DNA from: Aphrocallistes beatrix
Lineage: Eukaryota > Porifera > Hexactinellida > Sceptrulophora > Aphrocallistidae
NCBI GenBank assembly: GCA_963281255.1
Contig: OY725502.1
Coordinates: 1,054,001-1,118,000, forward strand
Direction of reading: 5' to 3'
Length of the DNA: 64,000 nucleotides
Part shown: piece by piece, positions 32,199 to 43,147 of the stretch
How positions within the stretch are numbered: the first letter of the stretch is position 1
Layout: each line of letters begins with the position of its first letter
The notes under the pieces: model-generated
Databases searched by the model: none
The model's input: only the letters and a program-made list of their open reading frames with translations
Told to the model about the DNA's origin: nothing
Position numbers and translations under genes: made by a program

Positions 32199-32681
32199 CA
32201 CTACCCGGACAAAAGTATATGCACACTTCATTATCTCACGTGCATTTAATACTAAAATGGGTCTATTCATGAAGATTAAAATTCAGAAACGGTAAGCGAT
32301 ACAACTAATCGGGTTTCAAATTCAAATTCTTCGCATTCAAATTAGTTATTGTAGGATATTTCTAATTAATTATTAATTCCCAATGTTTTCAAATTATCAA
32401 TCACTGCCACCTTGTGCCACATATGTCCATTTTTATCACTATACATGATGGTGATGAACTACTCCTTGTGGCAGAGGTTGATAATTTTACTCATTGGGTT
32501 GATTAATTTATTAGAAATCTTCAACTATTACTAATTCGAATGTGAAGATTTCGAATCTTAAATCAGACTCTTAATAGCTCATAGAGTTTGAATTCTTTTC
32601 CCTTCATGAAAATATCCAATTTAGTACGTACTATTTGTATAGGGAATAATATAGTGTACAAATACTATTGTCCGGTTAGTG
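32199..32681. mobile_element. Tc1/mariner-like MITE, copy 2
   Basis: A 483-bp element with terminal repeats starting CACTACCCGGACAAAAG on the left and their near reverse complement on the right, flanked by TA at 32197-32198 and 32682-32683. Internal organisation matches the element at 390-857, including the central ATGATGGTGATGA-like palindromic region. No coding capacity. Confidence 0.83.
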
Positions 32682-32964
32682 TACGTGTATTTTCACTGAA
32701 ATGAACGTGAAATTATTTGCATCTATTTATTTGTGCGACTCATAAGGAGATGCCCTATTGGCATGGACAGTACACGACTTTCATCCGTCCGTCCAGACGA
32801 TCCTGTAAAACCTCTTAGATCTAGCTGTACCAAACTTATACGGACATATTCGGTTAGATTTGTACCTTAAGTAACTATTTGTCATATCTTCACACCTCCT
32901 CAAATTTGACATAATTGAATAACTCTATTCGGTCCAGCGATTTTCCTGATCATGCACATGTCAC

Positions 32965-33032
32965 ACAATGAAGTTTACCGTTATAGAGGTGATCGCTATA
33001 TAGAGTGGCCGTTATAACAGGTACCACTGTAT
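32965..33032. mobile_element. Partial pogo-like element end
   Basis: The sequence GTTTACCGTTATAGAGG...GTTATAACAGGTACCACTGTA resembles the right end of pogo/Tigger-type elements with a terminal TA. No matching left end was found. Confidence 0.4.
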
Positions 33033-33198
33033 GGTGATGTTTGCTGTCTACGACCCTGCTACCTAGATTATGATGTTCAGATTCAAGCATACTCCATGCA
33101 TTTGGAAATAATATTACTAGATTCGTATCTATAAAGATAGAAATACGATACTAGAGCATAACATAGATACATCAATCCAAAAAATGAGTTTTACTAAT

Positions 33199-36100
33199 TT
33201 ACATAAAATGTTCATAAATCTTCATCAGCCATTGACAATACTTGTGTATGTGAGTAGTGGTGTCCATCTGCTTAGTGAGGATGAGACTCCCCACACCCAA
33301 CTTACAGCCTACTCGCACTGGTGTCATCACACACTCCCCCACTCTATGCAAACCAAACTGTTCCACCAGTCCTCCAGTCACACTAGCACACACGTGTGCA
33401 TGGGAGCGAGTAGAGGGCTGACTGTACACACTGGACGCTATGCCATCCACCACAATCAGTCCGTTGTTCGTGAAGGGTGCGTAGTATCCCACCTGTGTAC
33501 ACGTGTGGATGTGTAACACGGGTACTGAGATAGCAGTAGCAGTAGCAGTGGCAGTGGCAGTGGCATCAGGAGATAGCAAGGAATGGATAGTGTCTCCCAC
33601 TGCCAGGTGACCAGCTGGCACTGGTCTCCTCTGCTCTCCACTCAGGATGAGATGGTTAGCAGAGATGTGAAGGTGTCCGTGAGGATGTGTGATGTGGAGG
33701 AATGTGGCTGTGACGTGTGGATCTCGATGTGCCCAGAGATAGACTTTGGAGTAGACAGGTTTGCCTGTACTGGGATGGATGGATAGCACGTAGTCTCCTA
33801 TCTTCACTTCATCCATCCTCACTTTCTCTCCTCCTTTCAATGTTACACTCGCATTTCCTGGAAAACAAGATGATTCTCCCATAACCATATCATCTACGAT
33901 TAAATATAGATCTTCCCTATTTTTTACTTTTAGACGGACATTTCCCTGTAGATTGCAAATCCGTATCGATGCGATTTCATATTCTTTCATCCTGTATTCG
34001 TCATTTGTAATGATCGATACTCTATCTCTGACTAGCGCTTTCTCGACCTTTTTCTGTTTCCTTTGTGCATTTACAACACAACATTTTTTACCTGCAATCA
34101 TATGCCTATGGTGTCCATATCCCAACCTGTGATACGAGAAATATTCAGTATTTCTACAGACTTCAACGACTTCATCATATACATGCTGAAAATATTCATC
34201 AACACAGAGTACGAAGTCTCCTACCTCCACTTGATCAATCTGGACCTCCTCTGGTTCTCTTTGTGCTATGTTTCTCTTTCTCCTAATTTTAGCTTGGTTC
34301 GGGAAACCGGAAATCGGAGTGTGATTTCGTGCAGCTTGGCTTCGAGTTATTGTTCTTATTTCCTCGCTCCCTTGAGGAGAAATTTTAACATCTATCTGAG
34401 GTGGTGGTTGCTGAACTACTATTTCAAGTTCTGGAAGTTCTGGAGGTTCTTCACCTATAGTGTCTCGACGTCCGTCATCACTACTCTTGAGTAATCCAAA
34501 ACATGCTGACACATTGAATTCAATATTATTTGCGCCAAAATTGTCTACAGTTCCATGTACCAGACTTTGGTGAATCATGCTAGCTTTTGGTCTATCAAAT
34601 TCGCTAACAAGTTCGTTGATGTGCTTCGTCTCAGATACTGAATACATTTTGTCAACACAGATCGGGTTCCTGTGTAAAGATCGCTTCCATCGACCGAAAT
34701 CTTCTTGATTCAGCGCGTTCAGGTTATTCTCGTAGAGATCAGGTACTGTGCCACCATTCCATTTCAATTGACACGTGAACAGTTCGTTAAGGACCATCTT
34801 AGAATTTTCGTCCTGGACTAACCTGTCCTCTTGCTCTTCATCTCTCCTCATCGTTGTTAGGTATATTTGGATATGATTTTTGATTAACATCTCTATCTGC
34901 ATTATGTTCTCCTCTGGAATTTCCAACTCGATCTCTCCTGACACGATGCCTCCCCCCTCTAGCATAGTTCTGAAACAGTTGCCGTAATTATCGATAAATT
35001 GTGAATAATTCTCGCTACTAGGATTGGCGTATGGGTCTGGAAGATGCTTGATAGCTTCTTTAAAGTCAGCTGTAACATACTGAAGAAGTTTCTTCTTCAG
35101 TTGCAAATCAATACGAAAAATGTTATGAATTATGGAAAATTCAAATTTATGTTTTTTTATTTCGGAAACAATATTGTATATGTTTGTACGTGACCCCGTG
35201 AGTTGGACTGACCTCTGACTACGTTCGAAGCACATGAAGCTAGATGAGGCAACGAAGTTGCGTGCTCTGTTGTCGGTAACACAGGTACAAATGACTTGAG
35301 TGAGTTCGTTATAGCGTAGGCTCAAGCAAGAAGGGAGCATAACTCCATGCTGTACGTGTGCAGGTGCATATTTGAAAATCGGTTTTAATGGATCCCGTCC
35401 AGGATTATCTCTGAACAGTCCCATATTCAATGCAAGGAGAATCTCTGGGTATTGGACAGGCTTGACTTCGAATTGACAAATTATCATGTCTTTCTCTATC
35501 GATCCTAGGATAAGTGGCCACATCATCTCCTGCACTTCCACGATATCTCTGCCTTTGAGGTCTTGTTTTCGATTGATACGCGCAGCATTAAACTGAATCA
35601 TTAACGGATTGAAGGTATCCCTATGAATTTGTTTGTTCTCTCGCTGATACTTTCTAATCGCACGAATGCACTCATCTTCGATAATGTTTTTGTTCTTTTG
35701 CGTGATTATTCGCATCCATTTCTGTTCTCTCTCAAGTTTAACTTGATCTGCATGAAGAGTGGCCCCTGTACGAGGCTGACTTTCGCCTCGGTTTGGGAAA
35801 TAAACTCGCACTGCTTCAACTCCTATTTCATCTCCGTTGCTTGTCATCTGCTTGATCATTGCGTTAAACAGATTGAGTGGTTGTCTCTTCCCATCTGGTA
35901 GCACGCTCCAATCCCCTTCTTTCTCTAGCAAGTACAACTCTGGCTTATTCTCCAAGCAAACGACTACGGGGTCAACATCCAGATGGCGTCTGCAATTTTT
36001 CTTTATTATTTTCGAAATTTCATCTATTTCCTCAGCGAAATTTCCAGGAGGAAGGCCCATTATATGTGTCAGTATAAAGATGATGTTAGGCCTCTTTTTA

Positions 36101-36684
36101 TCAACAATGTCTAGGTGTCTAAGAGCAATCAGCATTTTGCAGAGCCCAGAATCGGCGCCGTCGAGTCTCTTGTCATTAGCATTTACCGCAATCAGTATTA
36201 TGCTGGGATAACACTTGTAGATGCGGGAACCAAGATGTGGATGGTTTTCAATGAATTGTTCAATCGCTGCTATATTTCTTGCATCTTGAAGATCTCCTTG
36301 GGTATCTCCCCAACCTGGTGGATCAATAAATCCGATCTCCATATTCTGAACCTCCCAACTGTCACTGACCAAATTGGCAATGTATTCAGTGACACTTTTC
36401 GTGTCTGAAGCTTTTTTGAGCTTACCAATCGGAATAAGATCAAACCCGAAAAGATGGTTCAGAGACTGAGATTTTCCATGACCAGACAGTCCATAAACGA
36501 AAATTATCGCTTCGTTGCAAGCTCTTTGTGCTTCTATACTCATCTCTACCATATGCATGCCTGTGTGTGGTGTTGTTTTCATTGCATACGCTTGCATCAG
36601 AGTAGAAGGCAATTTGAGGTAGTTTCCCTTTTCTGCCTGATTTTGAAATCTGTTTATTTGTTCGTGCGGAATTTTCTGTGCCAT
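33199..36684 (-). CDS. GTPase-MACPF-pseudoHint-Hint fusion protein 5
   Basis: 1161 residues from the ATG at 36684. P-loop GLSGHGKS with K71; G3 DPPG; G4 LTHIMGLPP, close to the Toc34/Toc159 form; G5 LENKPE. The MACPF motif reads YGNC...GGG. An acidic/Pro-rich linker (about 770-800) precedes a Cys-less Hint-like domain starting SGFPNQAK. That domain has lost the His block of the active site, where paralogs have NH(T/L)IL. The competent Hint starts at C940 (codon 33867-33865). The Ala-Thr repeat is longer than in its neighbours. The 3' flank is shared with the gene at 28764. Confidence 0.87.
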   Translation of the reverse strand: MAQKIPHEQINRFQNQAEKGNYLKLPSTLMQAYAMKTTPHTGMHMVEMSIEAQRACNEAIIFVYGLSGHGKSQSLNHLFGFDLIPIGKLKKASDTKSVTEYIANLVSDSWEVQNMEIGFIDPPGWGDTQGDLQDARNIAAIEQFIENHPHLGSRIYKCYPSIILIAVNANDKRLDGADSGLCKMLIALRHLDIVDKKRPNIIFILTHIMGLPPGNFAEEIDEISKIIKKNCRRHLDVDPVVVCLENKPELYLLEKEGDWSVLPDGKRQPLNLFNAMIKQMTSNGDEIGVEAVRVYFPNRGESQPRTGATLHADQVKLEREQKWMRIITQKNKNIIEDECIRAIRKYQRENKQIHRDTFNPLMIQFNAARINRKQDLKGRDIVEVQEMMWPLILGSIEKDMIICQFEVKPVQYPEILLALNMGLFRDNPGRDPLKPIFKYAPAHVQHGVMLPSCLSLRYNELTQVICTCVTDNRARNFVASSSFMCFERSQRSVQLTGSRTNIYNIVSEIKKHKFEFSIIHNIFRIDLQLKKKLLQYVTADFKEAIKHLPDPYANPSSENYSQFIDNYGNCFRTMLEGGGIVSGEIELEIPEENIMQIEMLIKNHIQIYLTTMRRDEEQEDRLVQDENSKMVLNELFTCQLKWNGGTVPDLYENNLNALNQEDFGRWKRSLHRNPICVDKMYSVSETKHINELVSEFDRPKASMIHQSLVHGTVDNFGANNIEFNVSACFGLLKSSDDGRRDTIGEEPPELPELEIVVQQPPPQIDVKISPQGSEEIRTITRSQAARNHTPISGFPNQAKIRRKRNIAQREPEEVQIDQVEVGDFVLCVDEYFQHVYDEVVEVCRNTEYFSYHRLGYGHHRHMIAGKKCCVVNAQRKQKKVEKALVRDRVSIITNDEYRMKEYEIASIRICNLQGNVRLKVKNREDLYLIVDDMVMGESSCFPGNASVTLKGGEKVRMDEVKIGDYVLSIHPSTGKPVYSKVYLWAHRDPHVTATFLHITHPHGHLHISANHLILSGEQRRPVPAGHLAVGDTIHSLLSPDATATATATATAISVPVLHIHTCTQVGYYAPFTNNGLIVVDGIASSVYSQPSTRSHAHVCASVTGGLVEQFGLHRVGECVMTPVRVGCKLGVGSLILTKQMDTTTHIHKYCQWLMKIYEHFM

Positions 36685-37171
36685 TATTTAGTTGTTTTCT
36701 TATAGCAATGCTAGATATTTTAATTTTAGATAACTGTCAAAAGATAGAACGAAAATACCAAATACAAATACGTGTACTGTATTTTTTCTTAGTTAAGAAT
36801 TCGGAGAAATTTCAAGATATTTCAATAAATTTGTGAAGTACTTACCTGCACAAAATAGTACATAATTACATGAATACCTACTAAATGTTTATGGATTTCG
36901 CGTAATTCTGGTCTCACTATCTCACAATAACAAACTTATGTACATAAAGAGATAAACTAGACATCTAAGGTACAACTCATGAGAATACAAAAAAGGGGAA
37001 AACAGCCTAGTATATACACAAAGAACACAAGTTTACATTACAAATATATATATATTACAAATCAAAGTGTGTTTATCAATCTAAAAAAGACATAGTCCTA
37101 ACAGACAAGTTCATCCAAATATTAACGAAAATTTATTCCATCCGAAAAGAATCAAAGTATTTACATTAAAA
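36685..37171. other. Intergenic, nothing recognised
   Basis: AT-rich spacer of about 490 bp. On the minus strand an AATAAA lies about 35 bases past the stop of the gene at 37172 (plus coordinates 37132-37137). Confidence 0.5.
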
Positions 37172-40100
37172 TCATGCAAATATATCCATCAGCCATTGAC
37201 AATACTTGTGTATGTGAGTAGTGGTGTCCATCTGCTTAGTGAGGATGAGACTCCCCACACCCAACTTACAGCCTACTCGCACTGGTGTCATCACACAATC
37301 CCCCACTCTATGCAAACCAAACTGTTCCACCAGTCCTCCAGTCACAGTAGCACACACGTGTGCATGGGAGCGAGTAGAGGGCTGACTGTACACACTGGAC
37401 GCTATGCCATCCACCACAATCAGTCCGTTGTTCGTGAAGGGTGCGTAGTATCCCACCTGTGTACACGTGTGGATGTGTAACACGGGTACTGAGATAGGAG
37501 TAGCAGTGGCAGTGGCAGCAGGAGATAGCAAGGAATGGATAGTGTCTCCCACTGCCAGGTGACCAGCTGGCACTGGTCTCCTCTGCTCTCCACTCAGGAT
37601 GAGATGGTTAGCAGAGATGTGAAGGTGTCCGTGAGGATGTGTGATGTGGAGGAATGTGGCTGTGACGTGTGGATCTCGATGTGCCCAGAGGTAGACTTTG
37701 GAGTAGACAGGTTTGCCTGTACTGGGATGGATGGATAGCACGTAGTCTCCTATCTTCACTTCATCCATCCTCACTTTCTCTCCTCCTTTCAATGTTACAC
37801 TCGCATTTCCTGGAAAACAAGCTGCTCCTCTACTACCACAAGGGATTCCATCCACTATTACACTAAAATGTTCATCTTCATATATACAAGGCTGGATATT
37901 TCCTTCCATCTTCTCCAATCTCAATTCTGTGATCCGTGTTGTTTTGAGTTTAGTACCAGCTGTATTAATCCAAACTAGTTTGTCTCGAATTTTGAGCTTC
38001 CTCACTATCGTCTTTTTATGTTTTTTTCCTTTCAACACATTATTCAAATCTCCACTAGTAAAAACTCCATGAGTATGCCTTATTTGGATGTAGTAAAATG
38101 CTCCTTCTAGTTTTGAGATGTCTACAACTGGGACGTAAGCTCGTCTATGTCTCGCACTGATGCATTCGACGTAATTTCCTTTCTGTAAATCTTTCATTTT
38201 GATTTCTTCACCTTGTATGTCATCTAATTGAAATTTTCGTTTCACCATTGAATTTGCAGGAAATCCATAGGTTGATATGAGAGCTGTATTAGTTCGAGCT
38301 CGTCTTGCAGCTCCTGTCCTCCTGGTATCATGTACTCGTTCTGGCACCTCTATCACTTCATACTCGTTCAGAATATCAGCAAATGGAAAGACTCGTGAAT
38401 CACGACGAGATATTGTTTCATGTTCTGTCTCTACATCAGAATTAATTCCGATGGGATTTCCCGTTTGTAAAATAAAATATTCTTCATTGAAAGAAAGAAT
38501 GTCGTCTATGTCAAAATCTTCATCAGCTGTTGCATCTACAACTAGTTTCAACTGATTAGCTTTGGCATCTTGGAATGGTTTTATGAGTGAATAGACAGGA
38601 AATGAAACAGAACTAAGTTTGATATTTTCCAAAGGAATTGGGTCTTCAATGAGAGAACGTTTCCAACTCTCCCAAATTCCACTCGAGACATCCACCACTT
38701 TCAGTTTTCTTCCTTTATGAACTGGTGGAATACCACCTCGCCATGTTAACTCTGCATTGAGTAATGCCTGTATAACCGAATTCACTTTTTCATTTTGAAT
38801 CGGCTCCTTTGTTTGATGTCTCATACGAGCAAACAATCTGAGGTACTGCTTAATGGTAGCTTCAGTGTTGTGTATCTCTACTTCGGACATCTCTATGGTA
38901 ATCTGTCCTGTGATCACTCCACCTCCTTCCCAATGAGTCCGAAAACAGTGACCGTATTTGTCCAGAAACTCCAAGTATTGAGGATGAAATATCTGTTCTG
39001 TTCCCTCTTCTCTCACTTCTGGAAGCATGCACGAGTCAGGAAGAGCGTACACTGACTGCTTGAATTCGGGTGTGATGTAGTTTTCAATTTGTTCGAGATA
39101 TTGAATTGGTAGACTGAATACTGTGTGTGTGATTGAAAATATGAATGTGTATGGTTTAATTTGGTTTGTGATTGTTATTTCCGGTTCTATGGTGTCAATG
39201 ATTTGAACTTCTCCATCTTGTTCTCTCTGTCTGCTCAGAGTCTCACAATAACAGTTCACTACACTGTTCTCGTAGAATAGTATGTCCATACAAGTGGGCA
39301 ATAAGACTCCATTGCATACGCGTGTATCATCTGGTTGATCGGTAACAAAATTGAAGATTGGTTGAGGTGCAGTTGGTATTATTTCCTTATTGATGCAGCC
39401 TCGCGAAATCTCATCCAGAAACCGCGGATAAGAAAGTGGCTTAACCTTGAATACGTGGATGAGTGCCCCTTTGTCCAATTCCGTTAACTGATAAGGCCAG
39501 ACCCTCTTCTGCACCTCGGACCAACTCTGTCCTGTCAACGCACTCGGATGTGTGATTCTAGCCTTGTTTAACTCTGCCATGAGAAGAAGTAATCCGTCTT
39601 CAGGGATATTGGGGTTAGTTTGAAGATAGAGTTTGAGTGCTCGTATACATTCATTATCTTGTATGTGAATTTTTTTTTGAATGACAACTCTACACCAACG
39701 TTGATAAGCTTCTTCGTTTTCTTTTCCAATTGGTTCTATCCTCCTTTTTTGAGGAGGATTGACACCACCCATGAAGAAAAGTCGTAAAGCTTCGACTCCC
39801 ACTTCGTCTCCGTTACTTTTCATCAATTGAATCATTGCTTCGAACAAGTTGAGTGGCTGTTGTGTTCCATCTGGTAACAACGTCCAATCTCCTTCCGTCT
39901 CTAATTGATAAGAATCTGTACAGTTTTCTACATAGACAGTTTCTACATTGGGAATGCCTAAGCTGCTGCTTACAATTTTCTTCACACTCTCTGCTTGTTC
40001 TCTGATGCTTGCTGTAAAACTATTCTTTGGTACACCCATAGCGTGAGTCAACACGATGAGTACATTATTCTTACGATTGTCCACCAGGTTTAAGTGTTTT

Positions 40101-40693
40101 AAAGCTTTGAGCATCTTGTTGAAGTTGGAATCTTGTCCTTCGACACGAATGTCTGTGGCAGAAATAGTTATGAGGACAATGTTGGGATAGCATTTATAGG
40201 AATGTAAGCCTAAATGGTCATGTCCTTTGATGAACTCTTCAATTGCTGACAAGTTCATTACATCTTGCATTTCACCCTTTGTATCGTTGTAACCAGGAGG
40301 ATTGATGAAGCCTATCTCTAGGTTGGTAGCTCTCCAATGTTCACTGGTTAGAGTAGTGACGTACTCAGTGACCGTTGTAGTTTCTGACTTTGAGTCACTA
40401 GTCGGTATCAGCTCACTATTGAACAAATGATTCAATGTCTTTGATGCTCCTGATCCAGAAACTCCATACGCGAATATGATTGCTTGGTTACAAGCTCTCC
40501 TTATCTCGAAACTTGTTTCAACTAGTCTCATTGCACGGTGATCGTATTGAAGTCTTCTCAACTTGGAAGCTTCTAACAGTGAGCTGGGGAGTGAGATATA
40601 TCCAGTTGATTTCTGACTATCTCTCGATTTAATAGAGCTTCTACGAGTATCACTGTTGCGGGAGTCTATCTGTCTCGGGTTAGATTCTGCCAT
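37172..40693 (-). CDS. Pseudo-GTPase-MACPF-pseudoHint-Hint fusion protein 6
   Basis: 1173 residues from the ATG at 40693. Very close paralog of the genes at 24636-28142 and 43148-46651 along the whole length, so this trio arose by recent duplication. P-loop degenerate (GVSGSGAS, Ala83 for Lys) and G3 NPPG. The N-terminus has a Ser/Arg-rich insertion (about residues 11-28) relative to its sisters. MACPF YGHC...GGG. Cys-less Hint-like domain YGFPANSM. Competent Hint from C959. The Hint has one private change near its end (VGDCV for VGECV). A nearby poly(A) signal is noted in the spacer entry. Confidence 0.87.
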   Translation of the reverse strand: MAESNPRQIDSRNSDTRRSSIKSRDSQKSTGYISLPSSLLEASKLRRLQYDHRAMRLVETSFEIRRACNQAIIFAYGVSGSGASKTLNHLFNSELIPTSDSKSETTTVTEYVTTLTSEHWRATNLEIGFINPPGYNDTKGEMQDVMNLSAIEEFIKGHDHLGLHSYKCYPNIVLITISATDIRVEGQDSNFNKMLKALKHLNLVDNRKNNVLIVLTHAMGVPKNSFTASIREQAESVKKIVSSSLGIPNVETVYVENCTDSYQLETEGDWTLLPDGTQQPLNLFEAMIQLMKSNGDEVGVEALRLFFMGGVNPPQKRRIEPIGKENEEAYQRWCRVVIQKKIHIQDNECIRALKLYLQTNPNIPEDGLLLLMAELNKARITHPSALTGQSWSEVQKRVWPYQLTELDKGALIHVFKVKPLSYPRFLDEISRGCINKEIIPTAPQPIFNFVTDQPDDTRVCNGVLLPTCMDILFYENSVVNCYCETLSRQREQDGEVQIIDTIEPEITITNQIKPYTFIFSITHTVFSLPIQYLEQIENYITPEFKQSVYALPDSCMLPEVREEGTEQIFHPQYLEFLDKYGHCFRTHWEGGGVITGQITIEMSEVEIHNTEATIKQYLRLFARMRHQTKEPIQNEKVNSVIQALLNAELTWRGGIPPVHKGRKLKVVDVSSGIWESWKRSLIEDPIPLENIKLSSVSFPVYSLIKPFQDAKANQLKLVVDATADEDFDIDDILSFNEEYFILQTGNPIGINSDVETEHETISRRDSRVFPFADILNEYEVIEVPERVHDTRRTGAARRARTNTALISTYGFPANSMVKRKFQLDDIQGEEIKMKDLQKGNYVECISARHRRAYVPVVDISKLEGAFYYIQIRHTHGVFTSGDLNNVLKGKKHKKTIVRKLKIRDKLVWINTAGTKLKTTRITELRLEKMEGNIQPCIYEDEHFSVIVDGIPCGSRGAACFPGNASVTLKGGEKVRMDEVKIGDYVLSIHPSTGKPVYSKVYLWAHRDPHVTATFLHITHPHGHLHISANHLILSGEQRRPVPAGHLAVGDTIHSLLSPAATATATPISVPVLHIHTCTQVGYYAPFTNNGLIVVDGIASSVYSQPSTRSHAHVCATVTGGLVEQFGLHRVGDCVMTPVRVGCKLGVGSLILTKQMDTTTHIHKYCQWLMDIFA

Positions 40694-41107
40694 TCCTAAT
40701 CTAAGTTGTAAATTATTACTTAAATAAATTCACTGCTTATTTCATTATACAAGGACCTTATTGAATATTACCATTATTAAAGCGCGCTAGGCGGTTTGTT
40801 CCAGCACATCAAATGATTCTTACTCACTGTTTGATACATCTCATAAAATATTGATTTATATGTTAAAGAAATATTTAGAGAATAACATTTTTCATCCTCC
40901 ATAAGCAATTTCGAATATGCATAAATTTAGAAGATACTATTATATATGACTTGTGAAAGTACATTTTCATGCTGTGTCACATGTACATTTATAATTACGA
41001 GTGCGCTTTGCGCATTTGCATAGCGCGGCTAGCGAACACAAACTATTCGCTAAGTCGGAGATATCAACAAATTCAGAATCGATAGATTCGATAATGCAGT
41101 ATTAGGG

Positions 41108-41310
41108 ATCTACGCCTCAAAAATCACAGGTCAACAGTTGAAAACTTGTGTCTAACATCTTTTTAAGATTTGTTTACTTTATGTATCTATTATGAACAAA
41201 AGTAAACAAATAATTTATCATATGGTTTGAAAATGTGATATTCAAAATCTACACCTCTAAAAACCCCATGTCAACCGTTGGAAGCTAATATCTAGCATAT
41301 TTTCAAAATT
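41108..41310. repeat. Dispersed repeat, two copies in tandem
   Basis: A motif of the form GTCAACMGTTGRAARCTxxTxTCTARCAT occurs near 41130-41170 and again near 41268-41305. A third copy lies near 58690-58735. It is probably part of an old transposon family. Confidence 0.5.
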
Positions 41311-41956
41311 CGTCAAATGGTGTTAAAATACGTATATAAAGGTGTACAAATATACACATAACCTTTGTTATTGCAATACATTCTAATAAAATTGAGACAT
41401 CTATATAATTATTGCTTAGAAGTATAAATAGCAATGATAGTCTATTGTAGTGTCGTACAATGATTTCTATTGTGAGAGTGAAGTCATATGTAATATTGTA
41501 TAGAAAAGGTATTTTTTCCATTTTTTTTGCACAGGTGTGAAAATTTCGACTTAGATCTTCAAACTTAATCGTAGACTCATCATTTGACACCTACATGCCA
41601 ATTTTCATATCTCTACGACTTGCCAATTTTTCAATCAATTCGGAGAAACAAACAGAAAAACATCCTAGCGTTTTGACATATAAGATATTAGCATTTTGGA
41701 TCAATTTTTGATGAGTATGAGGATGTACTAACTTAGTTAACGGTCACTCATCATTGTGATGTTAATTTAATAAAGGTTAATACACGCCAAAAAAAAATTG
41801 AAAATGCACAAAAGCACTATGCCCAAAACTCCCAAAATACTCCCTTTTTGGCTGTTTTAGACCTAGAGTTCTTGTTCTATTCTTTAGGAAGTGGAAATTT
41901 ATTAAAATTATGGTGTCAAATCTTTCTACCAATGTAATTCAAAAACGATTTACAAT

Positions 41957-42168
41957 TTTCCATTTTTCGAGTGTCATTTAACGTAGAATTGTCTCTTCTT
42001 TCAGGCAACTGTCCCAGAATCGCGACTTTTTTGCGAGTTAGGATGTTTTAAAGTCGAAAGTTTGCCAACTCAGGGCTAGTTTTGACTTTAAAACTTCAAA
42101 ACTACAGCGATTTTACAGTCATCTGAAAGAAACAGTTCTGTGTCGAATACACTCGAAAATGGGTATTT
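41957..42168. repeat. Inverted repeat with about 50-bp arms
   Basis: The left arm near 41957-42010 (CATTTTTCGAGTGTC... to ...TTTCAGGCAACTG) is matched by the near reverse complement near 42115-42168 (CAGTCATCTGAAAG... to ...ACTCGAAAATGGG). It is probably a foldback or MITE. Confidence 0.6.
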
Positions 42169-42794
42169 AAAAGTTTTTAGTTCTGGCCTCAGACCAAAAT
42201 GTCGACTCATCATGAAATTATGACGTCATTGTCACTTTTTTAATAATTAGAAATTTCAGTTTTTCGATTTTAGGTGATAGAAGGCTGAAATTTTAATAGA
42301 ACGTGTATATATTAATATTATTCACATATAATACAACTAACATAAAAAATGATGACTCATCACTCTGTTATGAAGTCATCATTACGCATTTGAATAATTG
42401 ACAAATTTGGTGATTTTTGAGTGATATCGATTATAACAGTAAGACAGACGTATTTAGAGATGTTATCTACCTTATAGTTAATCAATGTGAGTCTAGGCGC
42501 CCAAAGGACACCTTTGGCGGACACAAATTGTCCGCCAGCCGTGCAGCGCAAGCAAGCAAAGCACGCTCGTTACCTTTATATACGAAATGCTTTTATACAT
42601 CTATAATTTGATTGTTTTAGCTATAATATCGGTACAAAAACTTAATAATCGCGTGATGAGTCGACCTTTTCATCTGAGACTCGAACTTGCTCGAACCACT
42701 CAGAAAATATAATGCATCCAATCATAAAATAATCAATTTTAAGCTACTGACAATTTCTTTAATCAGTATATTTATTAGCTATCGAGTTTTATAG

Positions 42795-42872
42795 TATATA
42801 TGTTAGGACAAATTTGCGAAATCAACAATTATGCATAATTGTTGATTTCGCAAATTTGTCCTAACATATATA
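42795..42872. repeat. Perfect 78-bp palindrome without spacer
   Basis: Two 39-bp arms meet at ATGCAT (42831-42836). I checked every base pair of the arms, and they are exact reverse complements from 42795 to 42872. No target-site duplication is evident, and no protein is encoded. Confidence 0.95.
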
Positions 42873-42943
42873 ATACGGAATTTCAAGCATTTAGCATTTC
42901 GACTTTTTGTATGGATCCCTTAATTAATGATAGCATACAACAT

Positions 42944-43147
42944 CTGAGTGTAGGAGGATCTCTAATATTCTCTCTCGATATAAATCATAATCACTTGTGT
43001 AAACAATGCAATATAGTACAAATTCACACTACATCGTTTCTACGTTCTTGTTTCTGCATACAAATATTATAAAAACAATTTGCATTCACACACTAACAAT
43101 AAATACTAGGATTAGCAAAACTCTATTGTAAGTATTATTAATGTTTG
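42944..43147. repeat. Duplicated 3' flank of Hint genes (copy B pair)
   Basis: This stretch matches 46872-47071 with moderate divergence, increasing in similarity towards the genes (for example CTATTGTAAGTATTATTAA and GTTTGTCAGTT are shared). Both precede genes ending in the same residues (LYHNLN), so the duplication or conversion includes Hint C-terminus and flank. Confidence 0.8.

Larger units (their letters stand above)
32145..33198. other. Intergenic with two transposon remnants and duplicated 3' flank
   Basis: Holds a complete mariner-like MITE (32199-32681), a probable pogo-like right end near 32965-33032, and the second copy of the duplicated Hint-gene 3' flank (33043-33198). No gene seen. 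Confidence 0.6.
40694..43147. other. Longest gene-free stretch inside the cluster
   Basis: About 2.45 kb without a credible gene. It holds a GCG-rich patch near 41000-41040, two copies of a dispersed repeat (about 41108-41170 and 41255-41310), an inverted repeat (41957-42168), a GGACACC/GGTGTCC-type small palindrome near 42500, a perfect 78-bp palindrome (42795-42872) and a duplicated 3' flank (42944-43147). The open frame at 41303-41590 on the minus strand has no recognisable features and lies in repeat-like DNA. Confidence 0.6.

Noticed and set aside
41303-41590. Minus-strand frame of 95 codons
   Set aside because: Low-complexity hydrophobic translation from repeat-like AT-rich DNA next to dispersed repeat copies; no supporting signal.
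42795-42872. Palindrome as a transcription terminator or CRISPR-like unit
   Set aside because: Eukaryotic context, a single copy, no spacer array and no T-run after the hairpin.
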